DNA of 49,773 bases, taken from Chloroflexota bacterium. Its GTDB lineage: Bacteria; Chloroflexota; Dehalococcoidia; UBA2979. The stretch spans positions 4,177-53,949 of the forward strand of contig PBBA01000008.1 in the NCBI GenBank assembly GCA_002716405.1. Reading direction: 5' to 3'. Of the stretch, positions 26,739-34,427 are shown in pieces (the stretch's first letter is position 1; each line of letters opens with the position of its first letter). Made by a program: the position numbers and the translations under genes. The notes beneath the pieces are model-generated. The model was given only the letters and a program-made list of their open reading frames with translations, was not told where the DNA came from and made no database searches.

Positions 26739-27791
26739 CTACCCAGAAAATTGAGCTAGTTTCATAAGATCAACTGCAAACCCAGATGCTGGAGTTGTTT
26801 TTGCACCTAATGATTCAGTCAGTAAATCATATCGACCACCGCTAACGCATTCGACATCGTGAATAAGAACTCGGAAAGTTACACCAGTATAGTAATCAAA
26901 ATTTGCAGTAGTACCAGGTAAAATATTAAAACTGACTTCTGACTCACTTAAAATTTTTGAAACAGATTCTAATTCAGCGACTGATTGTTCTATGCCTTCT
27001 CTATCAGAGATTGAATCTTTTAATAAAGACCTTAAATTCAAAACATATTCTGAAGATCTACCTTTAATTTGAGATAACAATTCCAAAGATGAAACAATAG
27101 AATCTTCCATTGAAAACTCTTCTTTTGAAATATTCTTTCCTACCAAAAGAGTTGCATATAAACGCCTCTGATCTTCTAAATTCATCCCAGTATTATTTAA
27201 AATTAGCTGTATCATTCCTGCATGAGAAATATCAATATGATATTGATTTTTACTAATGCCAACTTTTTGTAAAAATTCTAATAGTAATACAAGTAATTCA
27301 ACATCTGCCTCTACTGCGGGTATGCCAAATAGTTCAACTCCACACTGCCATAATTCACGTGGTTGGTCGTCGGTCGAAAAACGATACACCGGTTGTACAT
27401 AGCATAATCGAGAAATTTCATCTTCACTCTCTGTAAATAATCTTGCTGCCGGTACAGTGGAATCCGGTCGCATGACGACTCTTTCACCACTCCAGCCATC
27501 CCAGTCTAAAAATGAATAAACACGATGCAATAATTGTGGAGACAAAACTCGTGTCGCCGTATAAAGGTGTAATGGTTCAATCGTTGGAGTATGGATTTCT
27601 TGGTAATCATAAGAGCGAGTTAATGAAAGAAATATTTCTTCAATACGACGAAAGTTAGCCATTTCTGAAGGGCCAATATCGTTCATTCCTTCACTTCTCC
27701 AAGATTTATATAAATTACCTGTTTGCATAAAATCGCTTTCGTAATAATTACAATACTTTATGAGGCTCGCAGGCCTTTTCGACAACGTCAA
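26739..27791 (-). CDS. hisZ: ATP phosphoribosyltransferase regulatory subunit HisZ
   Basis: Paralogue of the histidyl-tRNA synthetase catalytic core, needed by short HisG for activity and histidine feedback. 350 residues, ending after the core ('SGGRYDLLTESLG', 'SGFAVDLMKL') with no anticodon-binding domain, which separates it from a real HisRS. The motif 2-like region reads 'VVMRPDSTVPAARLF' (near 110) and 'YVQPVYRF'. It starts at TTG five bases after birA; the ATG 21 codons in (27728) is an alternative, since conservation begins near 'GMNDIGPSE'. It lies directly upstream of hisG, the usual order. Confidence 0.88.
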   Translation of the reverse strand: MTLSKRPASLIKYCNYYESDFMQTGNLYKSWRSEGMNDIGPSEMANFRRIEEIFLSLTRSYDYQEIHTPTIEPLHLYTATRVLSPQLLHRVYSFLDWDGWSGERVVMRPDSTVPAARLFTESEDEISRLCYVQPVYRFSTDDQPRELWQCGVELFGIPAVEADVELLVLLLEFLQKVGISKNQYHIDISHAGMIQLILNNTGMNLEDQRRLYATLLVGKNISKEEFSMEDSIVSSLELLSQIKGRSSEYVLNLRSLLKDSISDREGIEQSVAELESVSKILSESEVSFNILPGTTANFDYYTGVTFRVLIHDVECVSGGRYDLLTESLGAKTTPASGFAVDLMKLAQFSG

Positions 27792-27795
27792 CTCT

Positions 27796-28575
27796 TTATC
27801 TTAAAGCTACATCACCTGCCGATATATGCCTATATTCGCCGTTTTTCATTAATAATATTAAATCGCCTGTATTAGTAACTCCAGTTGCCTGACCGTCTAT
27901 CGATCCATTGATTGTATTCAGAGTAATCTCTTTACCAATAGTAGTTAATTTATTTGACCATTCATCAATTATAGATTCAGGAAATTGTGTAATTGAAAAA
28001 ATTTTTGACTCAAGAACATTGGTTAAACTAGCTAATAATTCTTCAGTATTAGGGGCAAATCCTGCAATTTCACTTAGACTAACTGCAATATTCGCAATCT
28101 CAGAAGGAATATTACCAGACCATTCCCTGTTAATCCCGATACCTAACAATATATTTAGGTCTCCAGAATCTGTATAAGCTTCAGCTAATATGCCACTAAC
28201 TTTTTTCCCTTCATACATCACATCATTTGGCCATTTAAAGTTGAGTTCCACTCCGGTAGTTAATCTTGTAGCTTCTGCCACTGCTATTGCAGCAACAATT
28301 GTAATAAGAGGTGCATTCTCACCGACTTTTTTCTTTATATAAAATGTTGAATACAATCCTGAACCAGGAGCGGATATCCAGGTCCTGCCTAATCGACCTC
28401 GACCTTGCAATTGTTCCCCTGCAACACATACAAACCCCGGCGGGGCTTCTTTATCATTCTCTAGTATCAAACGAGCATCATCCATCGTTGAATTTGTTGT
28501 TTCACGATAATGAAGAGTTCTACCTAAAAATTGTGTGTCTAGATAACGTTCATATTGTTCAATATTAAAAGGCAT
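27796..28575 (-). CDS. birA: biotin-[acetyl-CoA-carboxylase] ligase
   Basis: Activates biotin as biotinyl-AMP and transfers it to the carboxylase carrier protein. 259 residues: catalytic domain plus the small C-terminal SH3-like domain ('LNTINGSIDGQATGVTNTGDLILL'-type strands near 220-250). It has no N-terminal helix-turn-helix, so it is not a repressor. Motifs: 'ETTNSTMDDAR' (25-35), 'QGRGRLGRTWISAPGSGLY' (56-74, biotinyl-AMP loop) and 'KWPNDVMYEGKKVSGILAE' (115-133, catalytic Lys). It is the first structural gene of the his transcript, 35 bases after a 13-bp stem-loop. Confidence 0.95.
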   Translation of the reverse strand: MPFNIEQYERYLDTQFLGRTLHYRETTNSTMDDARLILENDKEAPPGFVCVAGEQLQGRGRLGRTWISAPGSGLYSTFYIKKKVGENAPLITIVAAIAVAEATRLTTGVELNFKWPNDVMYEGKKVSGILAEAYTDSGDLNILLGIGINREWSGNIPSEIANIAVSLSEIAGFAPNTEELLASLTNVLESKIFSITQFPESIIDEWSNKLTTIGKEITLNTINGSIDGQATGVTNTGDLILLMKNGEYRHISAGDVALR

Positions 28576-28610
28576 TCAATTTCTTACCGGTCCCATTCAA
28601 TAAAGATACT

Positions 28611-28643
28611 AAATGGGCCTACCAGATACCGGTAGGCCCATTT
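28611..28643 (-). promoter_or_regulatory. 13-bp perfect stem-loop between leader ORF and birA
   Basis: Arms 28611-28623 (AAATGGGCCTACC) and 28631-28643 (GGTAGGCCCATTT) pair over 13 bases around a 7-base loop. No T-run follows on either strand, so it is not a standard intrinsic terminator. On the minus strand the 3' arm could pair instead with AATGGG (28592-28597), and an ACCGGT palindrome occurs both in the loop side (28628-28633) and just before birA (28586-28591). This gives a possible switch that covers the birA ribosome site. Confidence 0.6.
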
Positions 28644-28664
28644 TCAATCATCAAATCTAGGAGA

Positions 28665-28730
28665 TCAAGTTGAAGTCACCTCCAAGATGTAATACCTATT
28701 TTTATTTTGATGACTATGATCATCAACCAT
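28665..28730 (-). CDS. 21-residue leader ORF upstream of birA-his operon
   Basis: ATG at 28730 and TGA at 28667-28665 encode 21 residues beginning Met-Val-Asp-Asp-His-Ser-His-Gln and including Tyr-Tyr. The ribosome site is exceptional: GGGAGGTGAT (28735-28744) matches the 16S 3' end over about nine bases, with about eight bases from GGAGG to the ATG. A second GGAGGTGA lies inside the ORF (28676-28683). A good promoter starts the transcript just upstream and a 13-bp stem-loop follows. Only two His codons are present, so a classical His-run attenuator is not shown. It may be a leader peptide or merely a ribosome-loading site. Confidence 0.45.
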   Translation of the reverse strand: MVDDHSHQNKNRYYILEVTST

Positions 28731-28755
28731 TCACATCACCTCCCTTCACAGTACC

Positions 28756-28784
28756 AATGTATCTACGCAGAAGAAGATCGTCAA
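28756..28784 (-). promoter_or_regulatory. sigma70-type promoter of the birA-his operon
   Basis: On the minus strand TTGACG (28779-28784) and TACATT (28756-28761) are separated by exactly 17 bases, matching 5 and 4 of 6 consensus positions. Transcription would begin near 28749, about 20 bases before the leader ATG, placing its Shine-Dalgarno just inside the transcript. Confidence 0.6.
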
Positions 28785-28786
28785 AT

Positions 28787-28810
28787 GGATCACTCTCATG
28801 ATCCTTTTTT
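28787..28810 (+). terminator. candidate intrinsic terminator (plus-strand direction)
   Basis: GGATCA (28787-28792), a six-base loop and TGATCC (28799-28804), followed by six Ts (28805-28810) and more T-rich sequence. The stem is only 6 bp. It points along the plus strand, where no gene is annotated nearby, and lies next to the -35 of the his promoter; it could stop antisense or divergent transcription before the aminotransferase gene. The 268-base gap 28576-28843 otherwise holds only the leader elements listed. Confidence 0.4.
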
Positions 28811-28843
28811 AAATTTTTGTATAACAATAATTTAAAAAAAAAG

Positions 28844-30187
28844 TTACATTACCTCTGAGATTGCATTAACTGTAGCAGAAATAATTTGATCAATTTCTTC
28901 TGCATTAACTACCAATGGTGGTGCCAAAAGTATCTCATCATTGATATTTCGAGGTAATACATGTCCTTCATCCCGCATGTGCGCCAACACTCGCTTCCCA
29001 TATCCCTCAGAAATATCAAACGGTTCACCAGTCGATGAATTTTTAACTATCGAAAATCCTGCCATCAAACCTAAGCTTCTAATATTAGTAATATGAGGGT
29101 GTCCTTCGAAAGATTCTTGCAATTTAGAACTTAACCGTTCTCCCATTGACGCAGCATTTTCAACAAGTTTTTCATCTTCCATAATTTGTAAATTCCGTAG
29201 ACCAACTGCGGCCGCTGTAGGATGAGCACTATTAGTATAACCATGCATAAATTTGGCATCTTCGGGTAAATTACGCATTTCTTCCGCGATTTTATCACTC
29301 ACGATAAAAGCACCCATCGGAATATAAGCTGAGGTTATTGCCTTAGCAATGGAAACTATATCAGGTTGAACACCCCAATGTTCCAAGGCAAACCATTTTC
29401 CAGTTCTTCCAAATCCTGTAATCACTTCATCTGCAATGAATAAAACATCATATCGATCACAAATTTCTCGAATATGAGGAAAATAGTCCTTGGAAGGAGT
29501 AAAAATACCACCTGCACCTTTTACAGGTTCAGCAATAAAAGCAGCTACAGTGTCGGGACCTTCACGTAAAATTGCTTCTTCTAACCATTCTGCAGTTTCT
29601 CCATCAGTATTAGGTGTATCGACACTCTCACGATTACTAGGAGGTTCAGTATGACTGATATTCGGTAGCAAGGGGCCAAAATATTTCCAAAAAGGAGGAA
29701 GACCTGTCATGGAGGCTGTAGCTAAAGTACTTCCATGATAAGAACGTGGACGAGAAATCAGCTTTACTTTATTATGCTTACCTCTAAGATTCCAATAAAA
29801 TCGAGCCATCTTAAAAGAGCCTTCATTAGATTCTCCACCAGAATTAGTAAAAAATAATGCACGCATATTGTCGTAACATAAATCGATTACCTTTGTAGCA
29901 AGTTGGATGGCTGGTATATTTGAAAACCCATTATATCCATTAGCAAAAGCAATTTTTTCCATCTGTTCAGCTGCTGCTTCAGCTAATTCAACACGACCAT
30001 GGCCAACTGCTACATTCCATAAAGAAGACAGACCATCAATATATTCTTTTCCATGAATATCTTTGAGCCAAACTCCTTTTCCACTAACAAATATCATTGG
30101 ATTTTCATGATCAGGAGCATAGTGCTGTGAGTGCAACATATGGGCACGATCATCATGAATAAGTTGTGCAATTTCTGCTTCATCCAT
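28844..30187 (-). CDS. class III (omega-type) PLP aminotransferase
   Basis: 447 residues. Typical of the omega-amino acid or polyamine:pyruvate group: 'DGLSSLWNVAVGHG' (51-64), 'NSGGESNEGSFKMAR' (115-129), 'SYHGSTLATASMTG' (149-162), cofactor Asp253 in 'FIADEVITGFGRTG' and Schiff-base Lys282 in 'VSIAKAITSAYIPMG'. Family members transfer amino groups from beta-alanine, taurine, putrescine or similar amines to pyruvate; the exact donor cannot be read from sequence. GGGAG precedes the ATG by nine bases. It lies between murE and the his leader and has no evident pathway partner here. Confidence 0.88.
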   Translation of the reverse strand: MDEAEIAQLIHDDRAHMLHSQHYAPDHENPMIFVSGKGVWLKDIHGKEYIDGLSSLWNVAVGHGRVELAEAAAEQMEKIAFANGYNGFSNIPAIQLATKVIDLCYDNMRALFFTNSGGESNEGSFKMARFYWNLRGKHNKVKLISRPRSYHGSTLATASMTGLPPFWKYFGPLLPNISHTEPPSNRESVDTPNTDGETAEWLEEAILREGPDTVAAFIAEPVKGAGGIFTPSKDYFPHIREICDRYDVLFIADEVITGFGRTGKWFALEHWGVQPDIVSIAKAITSAYIPMGAFIVSDKIAEEMRNLPEDAKFMHGYTNSAHPTAAAVGLRNLQIMEDEKLVENAASMGERLSSKLQESFEGHPHITNIRSLGLMAGFSIVKNSSTGEPFDISEGYGKRVLAHMRDEGHVLPRNINDEILLAPPLVVNAEEIDQIISATVNAISEVM

Positions 30188-30242
30188 AAATTACATCTCC
30201 CTTAAATAAAACTATATTAAACTTACATAGCAAAAAAGCACA

Positions 30243-31760
30243 CTATTGGAAAATTTCAGAAATTTTCTTCTTTACTATTTTTCTATCATCCCAACCATAG
30301 ACTCCATCAGATCTTTCGATTGACTGCTCATGACCTTTGCCGGCAATCAAAACCAAATCTCCGGGGTTAGCTATCTTCAAGGCTGAATTTATGGCTTCCT
30401 CACGGTTTCCAATTCTTACAAAATCTTGTTCTTCAACAGAACCTTGGAAAATCATTGCCTCTGCAATTTCAGCAATAATCGTATCTGTATCCTCACTCCG
30501 AGAATCTTCTTCTGTAATAAATGAGAAATCTGCCAACCTACTTACCACTTCTCCTAGATCTTTTCTTCGATCTGAAGAACGTTCTCCTGCACAACCAAAA
30601 ACAACAATAATTCTTTTTTCTACAGTCGACCTTAGTGTATTCAACACAAGATCCATAGCTTTAGGTGTATGAGCGTAATCAACAATAATTTCAAACGGCG
30701 CTCCAACAATATTTTCCATCCTGCCAGGGATTTCATGACATTGCGCCAAGGCACTGGTCAGGTTTTCAATATCCATATCTAGAACCACACCAATAGTTAA
30801 AGCTGCAGTAGCATTTGCTACATTAAATATTCCCGGCAGTGGGACACTAGCTTCAATTAACTCAGTGTCAGTAGACAACATGAATGTTGAACTATCAGAC
30901 CATTGAACTATTTCATTCGCAAAAATATCAGCTTTTACATTACTAACACCATAAGTAATTACATTGGCGTTAGTATTGTCAGCGAAATATACCCAATTTT
31001 CATCATCTCTATTTAATATCGCTATAGGAAATTTAGATTTCTTATGGGTGCTTTCTAATTTAGAAAATAATCTTGATTTTGCTAACTTATAATTTTGAAA
31101 AGTCCCATGAAAATCAAGATGGTCCTTTGAAAGGTTTGTGAATAGAGCTATATCAAAAAAACAATTATCCAATCTATTTAATGATAGTCCATGAGAAGTT
31201 GCTTCAATTATGACATATTCACAACCAGCATTAGCCATTTGTCTCAAGAATTTCTGAATAACTGGAGATTCCTGTGTAGTTAACCTTTTCGGTACAGCAA
31301 CTGTTTTTCCAGCAATACGAGTTTCAATCGTTGAGAGCAAGCCAACTTTTACTCCACAACCTTCCAAGGCAGCAGTAGTTAGGTATGCCGTAGTGGACTT
31401 TCCATCAGTTCCTGTAATTCCGATAACTGTCATTTCTTTCCCGGGATATCCTTCATGTGCTGCAGCAATATCAGCTAATATGGAACGAGTATTTTCTACA
31501 ACGATAAGTGGAATCTTAATCTTATCTAGATCTAAATTGGCAGTTCCTTCTACGATCAATACGCTAGCACCATTTGCAATAGCTTGGTCAACAAAGTCAT
31601 GCCCATCAAGTTGCATTCCTTTTATACAAATAAACAAATCACCTTCGCTTACTTCACGAGAGTCATGTTGAACTTCTTTTATCACAGGAAGAGCATCTCT
31701 ATCGACATTCACAGGAAGTCCATTACGCCAATCGCCAACGTTTGATACTCTTTTACTCAT
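30243..31760 (-). CDS. murE: UDP-N-acetylmuramoyl-tripeptide synthetase MurE
   Basis: Adds the third amino acid (probably meso-diaminopimelate) to UDP-MurNAc-Ala-Glu. 505 residues with the three Mur-ligase domains: the N-terminal 'DSREVSEGDLFICIKG' (33-48), the ATP loop 'GITGTDGKSTT' (114-124), 'EATSHGLSLNRL' (186-197), and the C-terminal 'GCAGERSSDRRKDLG' (389-403). The specificity motif that is DNPR in diaminopimelate enzymes reads 'EEDSR' (417-421); the key Arg remains. dapL and dapF elsewhere in the window fit a diaminopimelate substrate. No other mur gene is adjacent, and a divergent gene starts 64 bases upstream. Confidence 0.92.
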   Translation of the reverse strand: MSKRVSNVGDWRNGLPVNVDRDALPVIKEVQHDSREVSEGDLFICIKGMQLDGHDFVDQAIANGASVLIVEGTANLDLDKIKIPLIVVENTRSILADIAAAHEGYPGKEMTVIGITGTDGKSTTAYLTTAALEGCGVKVGLLSTIETRIAGKTVAVPKRLTTQESPVIQKFLRQMANAGCEYVIIEATSHGLSLNRLDNCFFDIALFTNLSKDHLDFHGTFQNYKLAKSRLFSKLESTHKKSKFPIAILNRDDENWVYFADNTNANVITYGVSNVKADIFANEIVQWSDSSTFMLSTDTELIEASVPLPGIFNVANATAALTIGVVLDMDIENLTSALAQCHEIPGRMENIVGAPFEIIVDYAHTPKAMDLVLNTLRSTVEKRIIVVFGCAGERSSDRRKDLGEVVSRLADFSFITEEDSRSEDTDTIIAEIAEAMIFQGSVEEQDFVRIGNREEAINSALKIANPGDLVLIAGKGHEQSIERSDGVYGWDDRKIVKKKISEIFQ

Positions 31761-31824
31761 ATGCTTATGGTACGGCGCAGACTATTACTAGGCGATTAAT
31801 AAATAAATATTTGTCAGAAAAAAT

Positions 31825-32238
31825 ATGATCAAACTTACACCAGAAATACAAAAATATGTCAATAACGCTTTGAGCGACGGTTTTCCCATGATTTTATGTA
31901 GTGTCGATGAAGATAACAAACCTTCTCTTACATATTATGGAAGCACTCAAGTACATCGAAACGACGAGCTTGCTATATGGGTAAGAAACCCAAATTCTGG
32001 GACCTTAAATAGAATTGCGAACAATCAAAATGTAGCCTTACTATATAGGAATATACCTGAACATTTAGGTTGGCAATTCCATGGGCGCGCAATAATTGTG
32101 ACCGATCCAGAAGTCGCTCTTAATATTTACAATAACTCTCCAAAATTAGAACGTGACCGTGATCCTGAAATGCTAGGAAAAGCACTAATCATAGAATTAG
32201 ATAGTGTCACTGGTCGTAATGTTGAAATGAAAAGATAA
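31825..32238 (+). CDS. pyridoxamine 5'-phosphate oxidase-like flavin split-barrel protein
   Basis: 137 residues. The N-terminal 'MILCSVDEDNKPSLTYYGSTQVHRNDELAIW' pattern (about 22-52) and the middle 'NQNVALLYRN' are those of FMN-binding split barrels related to PdxH. 'GWQFHGRAIIV' supplies a further strand. It lacks the C-terminal dimerisation segment of PdxH itself, so it is probably a general flavin- or F420-dependent reductase of unknown substrate. It is a lone plus-strand gene between the minus-strand murE and the double-VOC gene. The ribosome site is weak. Confidence 0.75.
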   Translation: MIKLTPEIQKYVNNALSDGFPMILCSVDEDNKPSLTYYGSTQVHRNDELAIWVRNPNSGTLNRIANNQNVALLYRNIPEHLGWQFHGRAIIVTDPEVALNIYNNSPKLERDRDPEMLGKALIIELDSVTGRNVEMKR

Positions 32239-32257
32239 ACTCTTTAGATATAAGCTT

Positions 32258-33145
32258 TTATTCCCATAGCCCAGGTTTAGCTTGCCAAAAAATCTGAAGC
32301 AATACTCCACCTGTTTCTTTAGGATGAATAAATGCTTCATGCCATAAGGATTCTGCCCCAACATTTGAACGTTCACCAAAAGTTCGAATACCATGAAAAT
32401 CAAGAGCGGCGGTGGCACGATCCCAATCTTCAACTTCAAGTGTAAGATGATGAACTGATGTATCGCGTTCATTCAAAAATTTCTGCACAAAAGATTCAGG
32501 GTGTGCAGGAGCAATAATTTCTATCTTGAGTTGTTTTGAAGGAAGTTGTAATAAACCAATCTTAAATTCTTCTCCCGAAGAAGTATTGTCAGAGTCCCCA
32601 TTATAGGGAGAAAATCCAAATGTCTTCTGATACCAATCTACTAGGCCACTTACGTTTTTATGAGCATGTGCAATATGATCTACCGATTTAATACCTATCG
32701 TATTTTTTTCATTATCAGTAAAAGGCTCGGTATCATACCAAACATCCTCATCATTCGCTTCGTAAAATTGAAAGAGAAATCCTTGCCCACCTTTTTGAGG
32801 ATGTAAATATACGACATTCCCTTCTGCTCCCCATGGCTCATAGCCCAATTCAATCAATTGATTCTTAGTTTTTTCAATTGATTGAACTCGCATAGTCAAA
32901 TGGTGCAAACCTGGTCCGCGAGGACCATCAAGAAATCTATGTAAAAAGGATTTATTTGTATTAGGAGACATCAATTCCCAACCTAATTTGGAATTGCCAG
33001 GTATAGATAAGACTTGATTGTCGAAGTCAGTTTGGTGCGAAATTTTTGAAGGTAATAACCCTAAAACTTTTTGCAAAAAATCACTTTGTTTTTCTAAATC
33101 TGGAACTGCCTGACAAAAATGATCTACATTCAGAATTTCTATCAT
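32258..33145 (-). CDS. two-domain VOC (glyoxalase/dioxygenase-like) protein
   Basis: 295 residues made of two vicinal-oxygen-chelate modules, about 1-135 and 145-295. Domain 1 shows 'NVDHFCQAVPDLEKQSDFL' and 'GLHHLTMRV'; domain 2 shows 'SVDHIAHAHKNVSG', 'SVHHLTLEVED' and 'HPKETGGVLLQIFW'. The His ligands are visible in each. At the strand that usually gives a metal Glu, both domains read Gln ('FQFYE', 'LLQIF'), so metal binding is uncertain. The 'HPKETGGVLL' stretch resembles methylmalonyl-CoA epimerase, but double-domain proteins include ring-cleaving and hydroxyphenylpyruvate dioxygenase relatives as well. Substrate unknown. Confidence 0.75.
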   Translation of the reverse strand: MIEILNVDHFCQAVPDLEKQSDFLQKVLGLLPSKISHQTDFDNQVLSIPGNSKLGWELMSPNTNKSFLHRFLDGPRGPGLHHLTMRVQSIEKTKNQLIELGYEPWGAEGNVVYLHPQKGGQGFLFQFYEANDEDVWYDTEPFTDNEKNTIGIKSVDHIAHAHKNVSGLVDWYQKTFGFSPYNGDSDNTSSGEEFKIGLLQLPSKQLKIEIIAPAHPESFVQKFLNERDTSVHHLTLEVEDWDRATAALDFHGIRTFGERSNVGAESLWHEAFIHPKETGGVLLQIFWQAKPGLWE

Positions 33146-33228
33146 ATGATCCCTACTCTTACCAAACGATAGTCGCAGTAACTCGAGATAGAGTCGATAG
33201 GCAATAGAAATTTATTTATAAATGGGCT

Positions 33229-33603
33229 GCTAGGTAATCTATAAGCCGAATCCTGTACTGTATTCCTTGCCCAAGAAAATACAGTGATGACCATCCATCT
33301 ACAATGATAGTTACCTATCATTTCCAGCGACCTACCCGAAAGCTGAGCCGAACACTCCAATGCTTCCCTATTTGGTCTTGCTCCGAGTGGGGTTTACCTC
33401 GGCCGTCTTGTTACCAAAACGCCGGTGTGCTCTTACCACACCATTTCACCCTTACCGGTATTCGAAAATACTTAGGCGGTATCGTTTCTGTGGCACTTTC
33501 CGTCGATTCACATCGCCCGGCTGTTAGCCGGCACCCTGTCCGGTGGAGTTCGGACTTTCCTCCCGTGAACATAAGTACACCGGCGGTCATCCAATTACCT
33601 AGC
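33229..33603 (-). ncRNA. rnpB: RNase P RNA (type A)
   Basis: About 375 bases on the minus strand. The 5' part contains the conserved GAGGAAAGTCCGAACTCC (near 33546-33563), the middle has GAGCAAGACCAAATAGGG, and the 3' end has ACAGGATTCGGCTTAT. The two ends form a perfect ten-base P1 helix: GCTAGGTAAT (33594-33603 reversed) with ATTACCTAGC (33229-33238 reversed), which fixes the boundaries. GC content is clearly higher than in the surrounding genes, as expected for structural RNA. It processes tRNA 5' ends. A TAAGAT box about seven bases before the 5' end may be its -10. Confidence 0.95.
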
Positions 33604-33674
33604 ACTATGATCTTATGGCATATTAACGGATCTTAGAATGATCAGATTAGTTTTTTTTGTTTTTAGTGATTTAA

Positions 33675-33701
33675 TTGTCTAATAGACTATGGCAATATAA
33701 A
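33675..33701 (+). promoter_or_regulatory. candidate promoter for the yceD-rpmF-fab cluster
   Basis: TTGTCT (33675-33680) and TATAAA (33696-33701) spaced by 15 bases. The -10 is good, the -35 and spacing are weak. GGAG (33707-33710) and the ATG at 33718 follow, leaving a very short leader if transcription starts at the usual distance. It lies in the divergent gap between rnpB and the DUF177 gene. Confidence 0.35.
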
Positions 33702-33717
33702 TTTTCGGAGCACTGAA

Positions 33718-34239
33718 ATGCAAATAAACGTCGCAACACTTCTACAGGAAAAAGTAGGGAGTAAGCGTGAATTAGCAATAGAGAATGAATTAATTCAATT
33801 GCCTGAATTTGAATATTCAAGAAAGATCAGTGGCTCTGTCAATTTACTTAGAATCAAACGTGGAATTTTAGTAAGTGCAGAAATCGATATTAACTTAGAA
33901 TTACAATGTGCAAGATGCTTAAATAATTTTGAGTCTTTATGCACATTACAATTCAATGAAGAATATGTTCCTAGTGAACCACACCCTATCACTTCAGAAT
34001 TAACTGCATACGATCAAGAAGATTTTCTAATCGATAAATATTGGCATCTAGATCTCAGTGAAGCGATACGGCAGTATGAACAGACAGCTGTTCCACTAGT
34101 TCCACTATGTAAATCAGAGTGTGTAGGATTAGACAAAGGAATAAATTTTGAAGCAGCACAACTTTCTGATGATAGATGGGCTGCTTTGTCGGTGTTAGCT
34201 AAACAACTTGAAGAGGAGGAATCCAATGGCATTACCTAA
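33718..34239 (+). CDS. YceD family (DUF177) protein
   Basis: 173 residues. Recognised by the Cys pair in 'LQCARCLNNFE' (near 61-71), the conserved 'LDLSEAIRQYEQTAVPLVPLCKSECVGL' layout (near 112-139) with two more Cys, and by its place directly before rpmF, the standard arrangement. YceD proteins are linked to 23S rRNA and L32 accumulation. The four Cys could bind a metal. GGAG lies seven bases before the ATG. Its last 14 bases overlap rpmF. Confidence 0.9.
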   Translation: MQINVATLLQEKVGSKRELAIENELIQLPEFEYSRKISGSVNLLRIKRGILVSAEIDINLELQCARCLNNFESLCTLQFNEEYVPSEPHPITSELTAYDQEDFLIDKYWHLDLSEAIRQYEQTAVPLVPLCKSECVGLDKGINFEAAQLSDDRWAALSVLAKQLEEEESNGIT

Positions 34240-34420
34240 ACGTAGGACTCCCAAGGCAAAAAGGGGATCTCGACGTAGTCACGATCAGATACAAATCCCT
34301 AATCTTGTACCTGATCGCTCTACAGGAGGATGGAAAGTAAGTCATACTGCAGGAGGCATTAGAGATCGAAAAGGTCGATTAGTAGATGAAGAAATTGGAA
34401 ATCAAAATTCTGACAATTAG
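34226..34420 (+). CDS. rpmF: 50S ribosomal protein L32, cysteine-free form
   Basis: 64 residues from the ATG at 34226, which has GAGGAGGA (34213-34220) in front; an in-frame ATG 18 bases earlier would add six residues and lacks a ribosome site. The N-terminus 'ALPKRRTPKAKRGSRRSH' is diagnostic of L32. The C-terminal zinc ribbon of most L32 proteins (two Cys pairs) is replaced by 'GGWKVSHTAGGIRDRKGR', and the whole protein has no Cys, so it would be a zinc-independent form. It is coupled to the upstream YceD gene by overlap. Confidence 0.93.
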   Translation: MALPKRRTPKAKRGSRRSHDQIQIPNLVPDRSTGGWKVSHTAGGIRDRKGRLVDEEIGNQNSDN

Positions 34421-34427
34421 GTAATTT

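Noticed and set aside
28665-28730. Classical histidine-run attenuator leader peptide
   Set aside because: The leader ORF has only two His codons and the following stem has no T-run, so I do not claim His-codon attenuation, only a possible leader.
33304-33636. Open frames on both strands (also 33411-33605) in the 33.3-33.6 kb region
   Set aside because: They lie within the RNase P RNA gene, whose conserved motifs and P1 helix explain the sequence.
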